A DNA stretch of 64,000 bases from Mucilaginibacter sp. (GCA_030445275.1 JAUCSE010000021.1:124001-188000), one strand, 5' to 3'. Positions 28,351 through 36,875 are shown, numbered from the stretch's first letter. Notes: generated from the letters alone by a model not told the origin. Translations and numbers: made by a program.

Positions 28351-30321
28351 ATGAAGAGAATTATATTTACCATACTTATACTTATTGTATTTAAGGGTGT
28401 CAACGCCCAATACAATAAGGACAATCCGAAAGCTTATGGCGACAGGGCTTTTCACAACAAAGACTATTACGAAGCGGCTTTTTATTATAAAAAAGCTGCC
28501 GACGGATTAAGTCTTACCTTGCTGCAGGCTATACCCTATCAGGCAGGTGAAAAAACCAGCAAAAAGATCGGTAAAAAGCAAGATCGCGCTTATGTGAGCT
28601 TCCAGTTGGCTGAATCATACCGTCTATATGAAAATTACCAGGAAGCACAGGGCTGGTATTCTAAGGTGCTTAATGAAAACTATGAAACACAGTACCCTTT
28701 AGCACGCCTTTGGTATGGCGTGTGTCTTAGGGCCAACCAGAACTTTGACGATGCTATAAAACAGCTGGAACAATTTAATGCCAATTTCAAGGGCGAAAGC
28801 AAATTTAAAGATATTGCAGAAAAAGAAATTAAGAATTGCAAGTTTGCCAAAGAACAATATAAGTATCCACAGCTAATTGATGTAGTAAAACTGAAAGAAC
28901 CTTTTTTCTCTGACGGATCTGACTATGCGCTGATCCAGCGTAATGGTGATAGTTATTTTACCTCATCGAGATTTGTTAAAAACGATAAAACACACCTGAA
29001 CAGGGTATATACTGTTACTAAAGGAGGCGTGCCTACAGTTATCAACTTTAAGAATGATAAAATTGATGCGAGTAAAGTTGACCTTGAATACGGAACTCCA
29101 TCACTAAATGAAACCGGCAAAAGGTTATATTTTACCCGCTGGTACAAGGATGGAAGTAAAGCCGTACATGCCATTTATTTCAGCGAGTTGAACGGTAATG
29201 AATGGTCGACGCCACAAAAAATGAATAGTAATGTGAATGCCGATGGGTTTAATTCCATACAGCCATTTTTAACAGCCGATGGTACACGCATGTTCTTTTC
29301 TTCAAGTAAACCAGGAGGGCAAGGTGGCGACGATATTTGGGTGAGTAATATTGGCTCAAATGGCGATGCTATAAACTCAACCAATTTGGGCAGTACCATT
29401 AACACTGCATTTGATGAAGAAGCGCCTTACTACGATTCATCAACCAGGAAACTGATATATAGTTCAAAAGGATTTGTTGGCCTGGGAGGGTTTGACTTTT
29501 TTGAAAGCTACAGTAAGCTTGAAAAATGGAGCGAACCTAAAAATATGGGCTATCCTATGAATTCGGCAAAAGACGACCTTTATTATTTACCTAATAAGGA
29601 TAATCCCAATAAGTTTTACATCAGCTCTGACCGCGAATCAGACTGCTGTTTGAACCTGTTTGAAGCTGCAGATAAAAGGCATATACTGTCAGGTATTGTA
29701 ATTGATTGCGATAACCGTACACCGCTGGCTGGGGCCAAAGTAAGCTTTATTGATTCGTTATCAAATGATACCATTAAACAGGTAGTGGTTGGTAAAAATG
29801 CACGTTATGCTTTTGATGTCACCACCAGGCGCCCTTATACCCTGCGCCTTGAAAAAGCCGGGTATTTTGCAAAAAATGTTCCGGTACCTGCATCAGGCAG
29901 AATGAGCAAAGACACTTTGTATAATCCTGATATTTGCTTACAGGCATTTACTATTGACAAACCAATCGTTATTAAGAATGTACTGTATGACTTTAATAAA
30001 TCTACGCTAAGACCAGAATCAAAGCTGGTGTTAGATACACTGATTACGGTACTTAAAGATAATCCTAAAATAAAAGTTGAATTAGCTTCACATACAGACT
30101 GGATCGGGTCAGATAAATACAATGATAAACTATCACAAGCCCGTGCTCAATCATGCGTTACCTACATTATATCAAAAGGGATAGCCCAGGACCGTATATA
30201 TGCCAAAGGTTACGGAAAAAGAGTACCTATTGCGCCTAATGCTCTCCCTAACGGAAAAGATAATCCTGCCGGTCGTCAGTTAAACAGGCGTACGGAATTT
30301 AAGGTAACCAAGATTGAGTAA
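28351..30321 (+). CDS. PorE-like OmpA family protein (TPR, beta-propeller, carboxypeptidase-regulatory domain, OmpA_C)
   Basis: Domain order: signal peptide (MKRIIFTILILIVFKGVNAQ), TPR-like helices to about residue 160, PD40-type propeller blades at about 185-445 (GTPSLNETGKRLYFTRW, QPFLTADGTRMFFSS, GGDDIWVS), a beta-sandwich at about 448-530 (SGIVIDCDNRTPLAGAKVS), and a C-terminal OmpA peptidoglycan-binding domain (DFNKSTLRPESK, HTDWIGSDKYNDKLSQARA, GRQLNRRTEF). This is the layout of PorE, which links the T9SS PorKLMN ring to peptidoglycan. Unlike PorE it has no lipobox cysteine: the peptide ends VNAQ, so a soluble periplasmic form is predicted. It is co-oriented 11 bp after porP/sprF. Confidence 0.9.
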   Translation: MKRIIFTILILIVFKGVNAQYNKDNPKAYGDRAFHNKDYYEAAFYYKKAADGLSLTLLQAIPYQAGEKTSKKIGKKQDRAYVSFQLAESYRLYENYQEAQGWYSKVLNENYETQYPLARLWYGVCLRANQNFDDAIKQLEQFNANFKGESKFKDIAEKEIKNCKFAKEQYKYPQLIDVVKLKEPFFSDGSDYALIQRNGDSYFTSSRFVKNDKTHLNRVYTVTKGGVPTVINFKNDKIDASKVDLEYGTPSLNETGKRLYFTRWYKDGSKAVHAIYFSELNGNEWSTPQKMNSNVNADGFNSIQPFLTADGTRMFFSSSKPGGQGGDDIWVSNIGSNGDAINSTNLGSTINTAFDEEAPYYDSSTRKLIYSSKGFVGLGGFDFFESYSKLEKWSEPKNMGYPMNSAKDDLYYLPNKDNPNKFYISSDRESDCCLNLFEAADKRHILSGIVIDCDNRTPLAGAKVSFIDSLSNDTIKQVVVGKNARYAFDVTTRRPYTLRLEKAGYFAKNVPVPASGRMSKDTLYNPDICLQAFTIDKPIVIKNVLYDFNKSTLRPESKLVLDTLITVLKDNPKIKVELASHTDWIGSDKYNDKLSQARAQSCVTYIISKGIAQDRIYAKGYGKRVPIAPNALPNGKDNPAGRQLNRRTEFKVTKIE

Positions 30322-30372
30322 TAGTTATTTAGAAGTATAGAGTAATAATGTAAATATTAAAAAATAAGGTTT

Positions 30373-30705
30373 ATGATGAAGCAGGATAGGTTATCGTTAA
30401 GCAGGCCATTGCTCAAAACCAAAGGTTTTTCAACATTGCATTTACAGGTATTTGAGTACATTCTTATCGGTAAAACTAACAGAGAAATAAACAGGATACT
30501 GGGATATACTGAGCGATCGCATGCCGTGGTTGATCATTCGCGCAAAGTAATGTATAAATTACTGGCGATGGAAGATCTGCATAAGGCTGATTTTACTGAA
30601 AGAGTAGTATATCCACGTAAATTCCAGTTCTGGTGGAAAAAATTATTAAATAAACATAAAACCGAATTGTCGTTAATGGCCATAGCGCCTAAGTTTTACG
30701 AATAA
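30373..30705 (+). CDS. Small stand-alone LuxR/GerE-type HTH protein
   Basis: In this 110-residue protein, residues about 18-68 match a LuxR-type DNA-binding domain (FSTLHLQVFEYILIGKTNRE, then INRILGYTE as the turn, SHAVVDHSRKVMYKLL as the recognition helix). There is no receiver or sensor domain. The C-terminal 40 residues are basic and aromatic (YPRKFQFWWKKLLNKHK). It lies 51 bp after the PorE-like gene and 31 bp before a terminator, so it is probably the last gene of the giant-protein transcription unit and may regulate it. Regulation target is inferred from position only. Confidence 0.75.
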   Translation: MMKQDRLSLSRPLLKTKGFSTLHLQVFEYILIGKTNREINRILGYTERSHAVVDHSRKVMYKLLAMEDLHKADFTERVVYPRKFQFWWKKLLNKHKTELSLMAIAPKFYE

Positions 30706-30736
30706 AGACATCATTAACAGATAGAGTGTTTATAAA

Positions 30737-30776
30737 AAGCAATGAATGCATGATAAAATGCTTCATTGCTTTTTTG
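30737..30776 (+). terminator. Rho-independent terminator closing the surface-protein unit
   Basis: GCAATGAATGCAT pairs with ATGCTTCATTGC (one bulged base) and is followed by TTTTTT. It lies 31 bp after the HTH gene stop. Confidence 0.85.
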
Positions 30777-31449
30777 CTGTTAAGCAATTTTACTTTAGGG
30801 TACCATTAATAGTATTGGTACAAGGGTATTTGCTTTTTAAGGCTCTGGTACCTGTTTCTACCATGGCTATGTTCATAATACTCCAATTAAAAAAATTACG
30901 CTTTAATAGCGGTATTTTTCTTGTAAGATAAATGCCAACCCCAATAAATTAACTATCTTTCCTCGGATTAAAAGATGCTAAGGCATTGTAAATGAGTGTT
31001 AAAGCGACAGTAATTCAGATAATTATATCATTAATAAATACCTGAATGATACGCTTTTATAATACATGTTGCAATAATTAATATATATAAATAACTACTG
31101 TGTAAGAAACAGTTAGTTTAAATGTAGTGTGCATTACGTCATTAATTATACTCAGAAATATGTTTGATGGCCTTAATTTGGCTATTGAAGACCAGGGGTA
31201 ATATAATTGATTTTGTGATGATATTATTTGTAATTTATATTATTTATAACTATTTTATATTATCGGGTAGGCATGATGCCGTCATCAATAACATACTCAA
31301 TATCACTTTAGGTATGCGGCACGGTCTGATGCCCGGAAAGCTAGCAGTTCTGTAAGTATCAACTCTCGATTAACATCAATGACTAAGAGAAGGAAATAAA
31401 AACCTTTGATATATTTGACTGATATTTTTGTATCCTAATCTTTGTTACC
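30777..31449. other. AT-rich non-coding gap
   Basis: About 670 bp with only short frames that lack recognisable start context or protein features. A TATTTTTG box at 31423-31430 matches the -7 consensus and could serve the Crp-like gene starting at 31450. I see no structured RNA or repeat. Confidence 0.5.
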
Positions 31450-32022
31450 ATGATTAGTCCGCTTATTAACTTTTTAAAACTGTTACAATACATTTCAGAG
31501 GAGGATGCAGTAATCATCACATCGCACTTTGAATGCAAAGCGTTTAAAGAAGGTGATTTTTTGTTTAAAGGTCACCGGGTTTGTAATGAGCTGTTTTTTG
31601 TATGTAAAGGTGTACTGCGTATTGTAACTACCAACGACAAAGGCATCGATATTACACACTTCTTTTATAAGGAAAACCAAATCTGCACTATACTGCAAAG
31701 TTTTAATGACGCAACACCAACCGAACCAGGGATACAAGCGGCTTGTGATGCCGAAGTACTGGTGATCACCAAAAGCAAATTACAGGCATTGTATGAACAA
31801 CTTCCTTACATGAAGGATATTATTGATAAAATAAATCAACAGCACCTGATAGAAAAAGTACGGGTGCGTAACAGCTACCTTGGCGAAGATGCCGAAAACC
31901 AGTATAAGTTGTTTATTATGCAACAACCTGACATAGCCCTTAGGGTACCTTTAAAAGACATCGCATCTTACCTCGGGATAACCCCGCAATCGCTTAGCCG
32001 CATACGTAAAAATATACGTTGA
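31450..32022 (+). CDS. Crp/Fnr-family transcriptional regulator
   Basis: A 190-residue protein with an N-terminal cyclic-nucleotide-binding-like beta-roll (FKEGDFLFKGHRVCNELFFV, CKGVLRIV) and a long dimerisation helix around residues 110-140. A short C-terminal winged-helix segment, VPLKDIASYLGITPQSLSRIRK, contains the recognition helix. There are no Fnr cysteines. The canonical cAMP-binding arginine-serine pair in the phosphate cassette is not evident, so the ligand is unknown. Bacteroidota carry many such regulators next to oxidoreductase or stress genes. It is convergent with the GNAT gene 14 bp away. Confidence 0.88.
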   Translation: MISPLINFLKLLQYISEEDAVIITSHFECKAFKEGDFLFKGHRVCNELFFVCKGVLRIVTTNDKGIDITHFFYKENQICTILQSFNDATPTEPGIQAACDAEVLVITKSKLQALYEQLPYMKDIIDKINQQHLIEKVRVRNSYLGEDAENQYKLFIMQQPDIALRVPLKDIASYLGITPQSLSRIRKNIR

Positions 32023-32036
32023 AAAGGGGGGACTGT

Positions 32037-32522
32037 TTAACTGATCTTCCTGAACATGATATAGGCATCAACATAACCTAACTGCTGGTGATTAAAACCC
32101 TTAGGAATGGTGCCTATAATTTTAAATCCCAAACTTTCCCATAGTTTTACCGCGATGGTATTGGTACTCACCACAAAGTTAAATTGCATGCCTTTGTAAT
32201 CCATTTCTTTGGCTATGCGCCAGGAATGGTCAAAGAGTTGTTTACCCAAACCCCGGCCACGGGTTTCAGGATGTACCATGTAGCCGCAATTGGCAATATG
32301 AGCGCCTAAGCCGGTTTGATTTGGCTTTATAAAATAGGTGCCCAATATCTTACCATCTTCCTCGGCAACATAAACCTTCATGGTTGGTGCAAACCAAAGT
32401 TTGGGTAGATCTTCTTTTTGACTATTGGGGTCAAAAGCGTAGGTATCGCCAGTCTTAATAACTTGTCCAAAAATTTCCCAAACACCGTCAAGGTCGTTGT
32501 TGATTGCTTCTCTGATGATCAT
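32037..32522 (-). CDS. GNAT family N-acetyltransferase
   Basis: The 161-residue protein spans a full GNAT domain. The acetyl-CoA pyrophosphate-binding motif A is HPETRGRGLGKQLFDHSW at about residues 84-101, preceded by the beta4 strand GAHIANCGYMV. Motif B with KLWESLGFKIIGTIP closes the fold. The sequence is close to the group annotated as YhhY- or MnaT-like amino-acid or small-molecule acetyltransferases; the substrate cannot be predicted. It is a single gene, with a family A repeat located about 100 bp upstream of its start. Confidence 0.88.
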   Translation of the reverse strand: MIIREAINNDLDGVWEIFGQVIKTGDTYAFDPNSQKEDLPKLWFAPTMKVYVAEEDGKILGTYFIKPNQTGLGAHIANCGYMVHPETRGRGLGKQLFDHSWRIAKEMDYKGMQFNFVVSTNTIAVKLWESLGFKIIGTIPKGFNHQQLGYVDAYIMFRKIS

Positions 32523-32620
32523 ATATAATGGTAGAGTGTTGTTCTTTTAGGATAGGGCAAATATAAATTATTCCATTTCCTGTTCAAGTGAAAATTGTTT
32601 GGATTGATGACAATAAAAAA

Positions 32621-32685
32621 CTGTCATTCTGAACGAAGTGAAGAATCTGTTAGGTGAGCAGCTCCTTCGTTCCTCAGGATGACAG
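32621..32685. repeat. Intergenic imperfect palindrome, family A, copy 1
   Basis: It starts CTGTCATTCTGAACGAAG and ends GTTCCTCAGGATGACAG; the outermost ends are complementary. It is related to 35932-36013 and 50970-51033. Confidence 0.8.
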
Positions 32686-32716
32686 GTCTTTATTAATATG
32701 TTATTTAATTAAATTA

Positions 32717-33589
32717 TTATCCCGCATGGATATAACTGTTCAGGGCATCCTCCAGTAAAGTATCACCTAACACATGTTCGCAACCGGTTTCTTCAAATAC
32801 GATATGACTGTTGTTAAAGCCATTGTTCATTTCGGCCATCAGTGCTGCCGCAGCCGGTGTTGCTCCATAGGATTGATAAGTTGCCTGGTAATCGCTGACA
32901 GCAATGAGCCGGGTGCTTATACTTTGGTTTAACTGCCCGCTTAATATGCTTGCCACATCATTTGCTGAGTACAGGCATGGGCCTTCCAGTTCAATGATCC
33001 GATGACCTGTCCAGCTTTGTTGTAAAAGATGGGCCACCAGTTTACCTATATCTTTAGCCGCTACCATGGGCACAGGCATATTCGTAGGGTTCAGAAAACT
33101 GGGTAACTGCCCGGTTTGTTTAGCCTGCCTTATACCACCTACGAAATTTTCCATGAACCAGCCAGCGCGGATACCTACGGTGGCGACTGGTAGTTTTTTA
33201 AAAGCTTGCTCCATATCGTAAAGCTTTTTAATGGCCCCGGTTCCGGTTGGTAAGTGTGCGCCGATGGAAGAAAGATAAACTACTTTAGTGGGCTTGGTTT
33301 TTTCAATAGCGGAACTTAATGCCATTAACATTTGATCATGATCGGCCATAGGATCGGGCGATTCAAACAAAGGTGGTGTCATTACAAAAATGCCGGTTGT
33401 GTGTTTAAAGGCGGCTTCCAAAGCTTGTGCATCATGCAGTTCGGCTATGGCAATTTCGGCGCCGTTATTTCTCCAGCCGGCGGCCTTGGTCAGATTACGG
33501 AATACACCTCTTATAGGTTGATTATTAGCCAATAGTATCCTCGCGGTCTCGCTACCAACGTGACCGGTAATGCCTGTTATCGCATACAT
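32717..33589 (-). CDS. NmrA-like / atypical SDR NAD(P)-binding protein
   Basis: The 290-residue protein begins with a Rossmann glycine motif, TGITGHVGSETA, right after the start MYAI. It continues with FVMTPPLF, VVYLSSIGAHLPTGTGAIKK and a WFMENF segment, typical of the NmrA/QOR2 group of extended SDRs that act as NAD(P) sensors or quinone reductases. The ATG at 33589 is chosen because it places the glycine motif at the expected distance; eight extra residues would be needed for an upstream start. It lies 55 bp downstream of the SDR gene on the same strand and is probably co-transcribed with it. Confidence 0.85.
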   Translation of the reverse strand: MYAITGITGHVGSETARILLANNQPIRGVFRNLTKAAGWRNNGAEIAIAELHDAQALEAAFKHTTGIFVMTPPLFESPDPMADHDQMLMALSSAIEKTKPTKVVYLSSIGAHLPTGTGAIKKLYDMEQAFKKLPVATVGIRAGWFMENFVGGIRQAKQTGQLPSFLNPTNMPVPMVAAKDIGKLVAHLLQQSWTGHRIIELEGPCLYSANDVASILSGQLNQSISTRLIAVSDYQATYQSYGATPAAAALMAEMNNGFNNSHIVFEETGCEHVLGDTLLEDALNSYIHAG

Positions 33590-33644
33590 AAATTTAATGT
33601 TTGATGATTGCAAGGGGTATTAAATAACGATGAATAACCGGTGG

Positions 33645-34385
33645 TTAAACTAAAACAGTCCCACCATCAACGGTGAGTATTTGTCCGGTTCCGTATTGTT
33701 GTTTCATGAGGTAGGTAAAAGCCAGCGCTATATCTTCGGCTTCGCCTACTCTTTTTAATGGTAATGCTTCGCTAAGTGATTTATACATGCCTTCACGGTC
33801 GGCCTCAGATAAACCGTTCCACAGATTTGTTTTAATCACGCCTGCTGCAACTGCATTTACACGGATAGGAGCCAATTCAACTGCCATAGCACGGGTAAGC
33901 CCATCCATAGCACCACAAATACTGGCGCCAAGTAACCAGCCAGCTCCGGGGCGGGCACTGGCAGTACCGCTCATCAGCGAAACAGAACCTCCCTTGTTAA
34001 TATGAGGTGCAGCATATTTTAAAGATGCTAAAGCTCCCCAGTAACGCAGATTGAAAAAATCATGCGCTTTTTCCAGTTCCAGATCATTTAAATAAATTAA
34101 ACTAAGATTTTCGCCTGCGGTATATATCAGGTGGTCAAAGGTGCCTATTCCTTCAAAAAAAGTTTTGATATTTTGTTCATGGCCCAGATCTATTGCATAG
34201 CCTTCGGCGTTGTCAGGTAGTTCTGTTAAAGCATTGTCAACACGTTGCTGATTGCTGGATGCTATTACAACCTGGGCGCCTTCACCGGCAGCAGCTTTGG
34301 CGGTAGCCAAACCAATACCTGATGTGCCACCCATAATTATTACTCTTTTACCTTGTAGTTTACTGTTATTAATTTGTGTGTTCAT
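33645..34385 (-). CDS. Short-chain dehydrogenase/reductase lacking the usual Tyr-Lys pair
   Basis: The 246-residue SDR starts MNTQINNSKLQGKRV and has a normal cofactor motif (MGGTSGIGLATAKA). Where classical SDRs have Y-x3-K, this protein reads GWLLGASICGAMDGLTRA: the tyrosine position is leucine and the lysine is isoleucine or cysteine. The C-terminal half keeps the family pattern (AVELAPIRVNAVAAGVIKT, then YGTGQILTVDGG). It matches a subgroup (Lin1944-like) described as having lost the active-site residues, so an enzymatic role is uncertain. The start at 34385 avoids a spurious N-terminus that runs through a palindromic repeat. An operator-like site lies 46 bp upstream. Confidence 0.85.
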   Translation of the reverse strand: MNTQINNSKLQGKRVIIMGGTSGIGLATAKAAAGEGAQVVIASSNQQRVDNALTELPDNAEGYAIDLGHEQNIKTFFEGIGTFDHLIYTAGENLSLIYLNDLELEKAHDFFNLRYWGALASLKYAAPHINKGGSVSLMSGTASARPGAGWLLGASICGAMDGLTRAMAVELAPIRVNAVAAGVIKTNLWNGLSEADREGMYKSLSEALPLKRVGEAEDIALAFTYLMKQQYGTGQILTVDGGTVLV

Positions 34386-34431
34386 GATATAATTATTTGA
34401 TAGAACAAAGTTCTGCGTATTATACCCGTAT

Positions 34432-34453
34432 CCACTTACCAAATGGTAAAAAC
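34432..34453. promoter_or_regulatory. Operator-like palindrome upstream of the SDR-NmrA pair (site 1)
   Basis: TTACCA-AA-TGGTAA is a perfect 6-bp inverted repeat. The wider string CACTTACCAAATGGTAAAA recurs with few changes at 36943 and 37022 upstream of another oxidoreductase. The pattern is like operators of HxlR-type regulators in Bacteroidota; that identity is inferred. Confidence 0.6.
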
Positions 34454-34488
34454 GAAAACAGGATGGATTTTTTTTATATTTAACAATA

Positions 34489-34553
34489 GCGTCATTGCGA
34501 GGAACTAACGAGACAGGGCGGATGTGCAGATTGCTTCGTACCTTGCAATAACG
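34489..34553. repeat. Intergenic imperfect palindrome, family B, copy 2
   Basis: It begins GCGTCATTGCGAGGAACTAA and ends GCTTCGTACCTTGCAATAACG with complementary termini. Related copies are at 4662-4693 (collapsed) and 51055-51137. Confidence 0.8.
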
Positions 34554-34614
34554 TACAGAGTGAGAAAGCAATGTTGAGGATGAGTCATCACCAATTTACT
34601 TTTACATTATAAAT

Positions 34615-34644
34615 ATACCGATTGGTATTTTATAATTAACTTTG
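34615..34644 (+). promoter_or_regulatory. Promoter with palindromic operator candidate upstream of the FabF-like gene
   Basis: ATACC-N4-GGTAT (34615-34628) is an inverted repeat with the same TACC/GGTA half-site as site 1. Ten bases on, TAACTTTG (34637-34644) matches the TAnnTTTG -7 box exactly. The palindrome covers the place where a -33 element would be, a typical repressor position. Confidence 0.5.
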
Positions 34645-34673
34645 CAGAAATTAATCAGCAATTAAATAATGCT

Positions 34674-35918
34674 ATGTTAAAAAGAGTAGTTGTAACGGGC
34701 TTGGGTGCGCTAACCCCGCTTGGTAATAAAGTAAAAGATTTTTGGAAAAATGTGGTAGCTGGTAAAAGCGGCGCTGCAAGGATCACTCATTTTGATCCTG
34801 CTTTGTTCCGTACACAGTTCGCCTGTGAGCTAAAAGATTTTATTCCTTCTGATTTTTTGGACCGGGCCGATATAAAGCGGACTGATCCTTTTACCCAATA
34901 TGCAATTGTTGCATCAGATGAGGCAATCAAAGATTCAGGGTTTGACTTTGAAAAAATGGATCCGTTTGATGTAGGTGTGATCTGGGGTTCGGGACAGGGT
35001 GGTATGGAAACTTTTGAAGAGCAGGTAACAAATTATGTATCGGGCGATGGACATCCACGCTTCAGTCCGTTCTTTGTACCCAAGCTCATTACCAATATGG
35101 CTTCAGGGATGATCTCTATCCGCAACGGTTATATGGGTATAAACTATACCACAGTTTCGGCTTGCGCCACATCGAACACTGCTATAATGGATGCCTTTAA
35201 CTATATCAGGTTGGGCAAGGCAAAAGTTATCATCACTGGTGGATCAGAAGCGCCCATCACGGCTGCCTCGTTCGGCGGCTTTAGTTCGATGAAAGCCATG
35301 TCGACCAGGAATGATGATCCCGAAGCAGCTTCGCGACCTTTTGATGTAGATAGGGATGGATTTGTAATGGGCGAGGGGGCCGGCGCTTTAGTATTGGAAG
35401 AGTATGAACACGCTATTAAAAGAGGTGCTCATATTTATGGCGAGGTAAGGGGCGCGGCCATGACAGCTGATGCCTATCATATGACGGCTACACATCCCGA
35501 AGGTTTGGGCGCGGCCAAAGGTATGCAGCTGGCCCTGCAGGAAGCAGGTGCTGCGATAACCGATATTGATTACCTGAATATGCATGCCACATCTACCCAT
35601 GTAGGCGATCTTTCAGAACTTAAAGCCATATTATCGCTTACCAAAAACGAGGAAAATAAGATGCAGATCAGCGCTACCAAATCAATGACCGGGCACTTGC
35701 TTGGCGCGGCCGGAGCTATTGAGGCTATTATCTGTTTGCTGGCCATGCGCGATGGAGTTATTCCTCCCACTATTAACATCAAACATTTGGACCCGGCTGT
35801 GCCCGATAGCCTGAATATTGTATTAAACGAGGCTATTAATCACCCGGTTAATTTAACCATGAGCAATACTTTTGGCTTTGGCGGGCATAATGGTATTGTG
35901 GTGTTTGGGAGGGTGTAA
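34674..35918 (+). CDS. Beta-ketoacyl-ACP synthase II (FabF-like)
   Basis: The 414-residue thiolase-fold enzyme elongates acyl-ACP by decarboxylative condensation with malonyl-ACP. The catalytic triad is visible: C164 in TTVSACATSNTA, H304 in NMHATSTHVGD and H341 in KSMTGHLLGAAG, with K336 nearby. GEGAGALVLEE and the C-terminal NTFGFGGHNG are standard. It has no acpP, fabD or other fatty-acid genes around it, so it is probably a second FabF copy rather than the housekeeping one. A palindrome at the promoter suggests it is regulated. Two oxidoreductases are encoded divergently. Confidence 0.92.
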   Translation: MLKRVVVTGLGALTPLGNKVKDFWKNVVAGKSGAARITHFDPALFRTQFACELKDFIPSDFLDRADIKRTDPFTQYAIVASDEAIKDSGFDFEKMDPFDVGVIWGSGQGGMETFEEQVTNYVSGDGHPRFSPFFVPKLITNMASGMISIRNGYMGINYTTVSACATSNTAIMDAFNYIRLGKAKVIITGGSEAPITAASFGGFSSMKAMSTRNDDPEAASRPFDVDRDGFVMGEGAGALVLEEYEHAIKRGAHIYGEVRGAAMTADAYHMTATHPEGLGAAKGMQLALQEAGAAITDIDYLNMHATSTHVGDLSELKAILSLTKNEENKMQISATKSMTGHLLGAAGAIEAIICLLAMRDGVIPPTINIKHLDPAVPDSLNIVLNEAINHPVNLTMSNTFGFGGHNGIVVFGRV

Positions 35919-35931
35919 AAAGATTACCAAC

Positions 35932-36013
35932 TTGTCATCCTGAACGTAGTGAAGGATCTGTTCTCGAACATGCATATCGATTAATAGATGCTTCGCTACA
36001 CTCAGCATGACAA
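35932..36013. repeat. Intergenic imperfect palindrome, family A, copy 2
   Basis: It runs from TTGTCATCCTGAACGTAGTG to CACTCAGCATGACAA, with complementary ends. It sits between two convergent genes and could act as a bidirectional terminator. Confidence 0.8.
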
Positions 36014-36020
36014 AAAAGGA

Positions 36021-36875
36021 TTATTTACTGATCTGCTTAATAATAGCAATGATATCTTCATTACCATATTCAGCTTCGGCTTCCTGAAATGTTTGGTAGG
36101 CAACTTTTGCCAATGGTGAGTTCAGGCCCTCTGTTTTAGCCAGGCGCAGATCTTTGGCAATATGTTTTAAGGCAAATGCTGCCTGGTAGTTATCCTTAAT
36201 AATGGCGTCGCCCTTTATTTTTGCAAAAACGTTACCCAGCGCACTGTTATTAATAATGTTAAGCATGTCCTCGGTTTTAATATGGTGTTGCTGCGCAAAA
36301 ACAATCGCTTCGGCTAAACCTTGTGCATGAAATCCGAGTAAGGTATTAATAGCCAGCTTAGCGGTATTTCCTGCGCCATTGCCGCCTACCAGCAGGGCCA
36401 GTTTGCCCAGTTTCTCCAATACAGGCTTGGCTTGTTCAAAAATATTTTCTTCGCCGCCAACCATGATCACTAGTTGTCCTTCCTCCGCTTGTTTCACACT
36501 ACCCGATACCGGGGCATCCAGGTAATGATTCCCCTGCTCCTTACATAAGGCAGCCATTTCTTTGCTAATACCAGGAGATACGGTACTCATATTAATGATG
36601 GTTTTACCGGTAGTCTTTGCACTGAGCAGGCCAGCATCGCCATTAAATATTTCGCTGATGGCCTCGTCGTTTGAAACCATGATGAAAACCACGTCGGTTT
36701 GCTGTATTAATTCTTTTGGCGAAGCTGCAATACCAGCGCCAGTAGCTTTTAACGATGCTTCCTTCTCTTTACTACGATTATAAACGGTTACCGGGTACCC
36801 CGCCTTTATTAGTTGTTGCGAGATTGGGATGCCCATATTGCCAAGACCTATCCAGCCTATCTTTTTTGTACTCAT
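36021..36875 (-). CDS. Beta-hydroxyacid dehydrogenase family NAD(P)-dependent oxidoreductase
   Basis: A 284-residue protein of the 3-hydroxyisobutyrate / 6-phosphogluconate dehydrogenase superfamily. It opens with the dinucleotide motif GWIGLGNMGIPISQQL. The substrate-binding signature DAPVSGSVKQAEEGQL lies near residue 120, and the catalytic-lysine segment GNGAGNTAKLAINTLLG near 165-180. The C-terminal helical domain carries the end segment FALKHIAKDLRLA. The closest described group comprises glyoxylate/succinic semialdehyde reductases and 3-hydroxyisobutyrate dehydrogenases; the substrate is unknown. Two operator-like sites precede it, shared in sequence with the SDR-NmrA promoter. Confidence 0.9.
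   Translation of the reverse strand: MSTKKIGWIGLGNMGIPISQQLIKAGYPVTVYNRSKEKEASLKATGAGIAASPKELIQQTDVVFIMVSNDEAISEIFNGDAGLLSAKTTGKTIINMSTVSPGISKEMAALCKEQGNHYLDAPVSGSVKQAEEGQLVIMVGGEENIFEQAKPVLEKLGKLALLVGGNGAGNTAKLAINTLLGFHAQGLAEAIVFAQQHHIKTEDMLNIINNSALGNVFAKIKGDAIIKDNYQAAFALKHIAKDLRLAKTEGLNSPLAKVAYQTFQEAEAEYGNEDIIAIIKQISK

Noticed and set aside
30746..31355. Two short plus-strand frames (30746-30931 and 31164-31355)
   Set aside because: The first begins inside a terminator stem; the second is AT-rich with no ribosome-binding context. Neither looks like a real protein.
34386..34571. N-terminal extension of the SDR gene
   Set aside because: It reads through the operator and a family B palindrome; the internal methionine at 34385 gives a normal SDR length.
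34674..35918. Housekeeping fabF of the fatty-acid synthesis cluster
   Set aside because: No acpP, fabH, fabG or rnc is adjacent, and its promoter carries an operator-like palindrome; a secondary copy is more likely.
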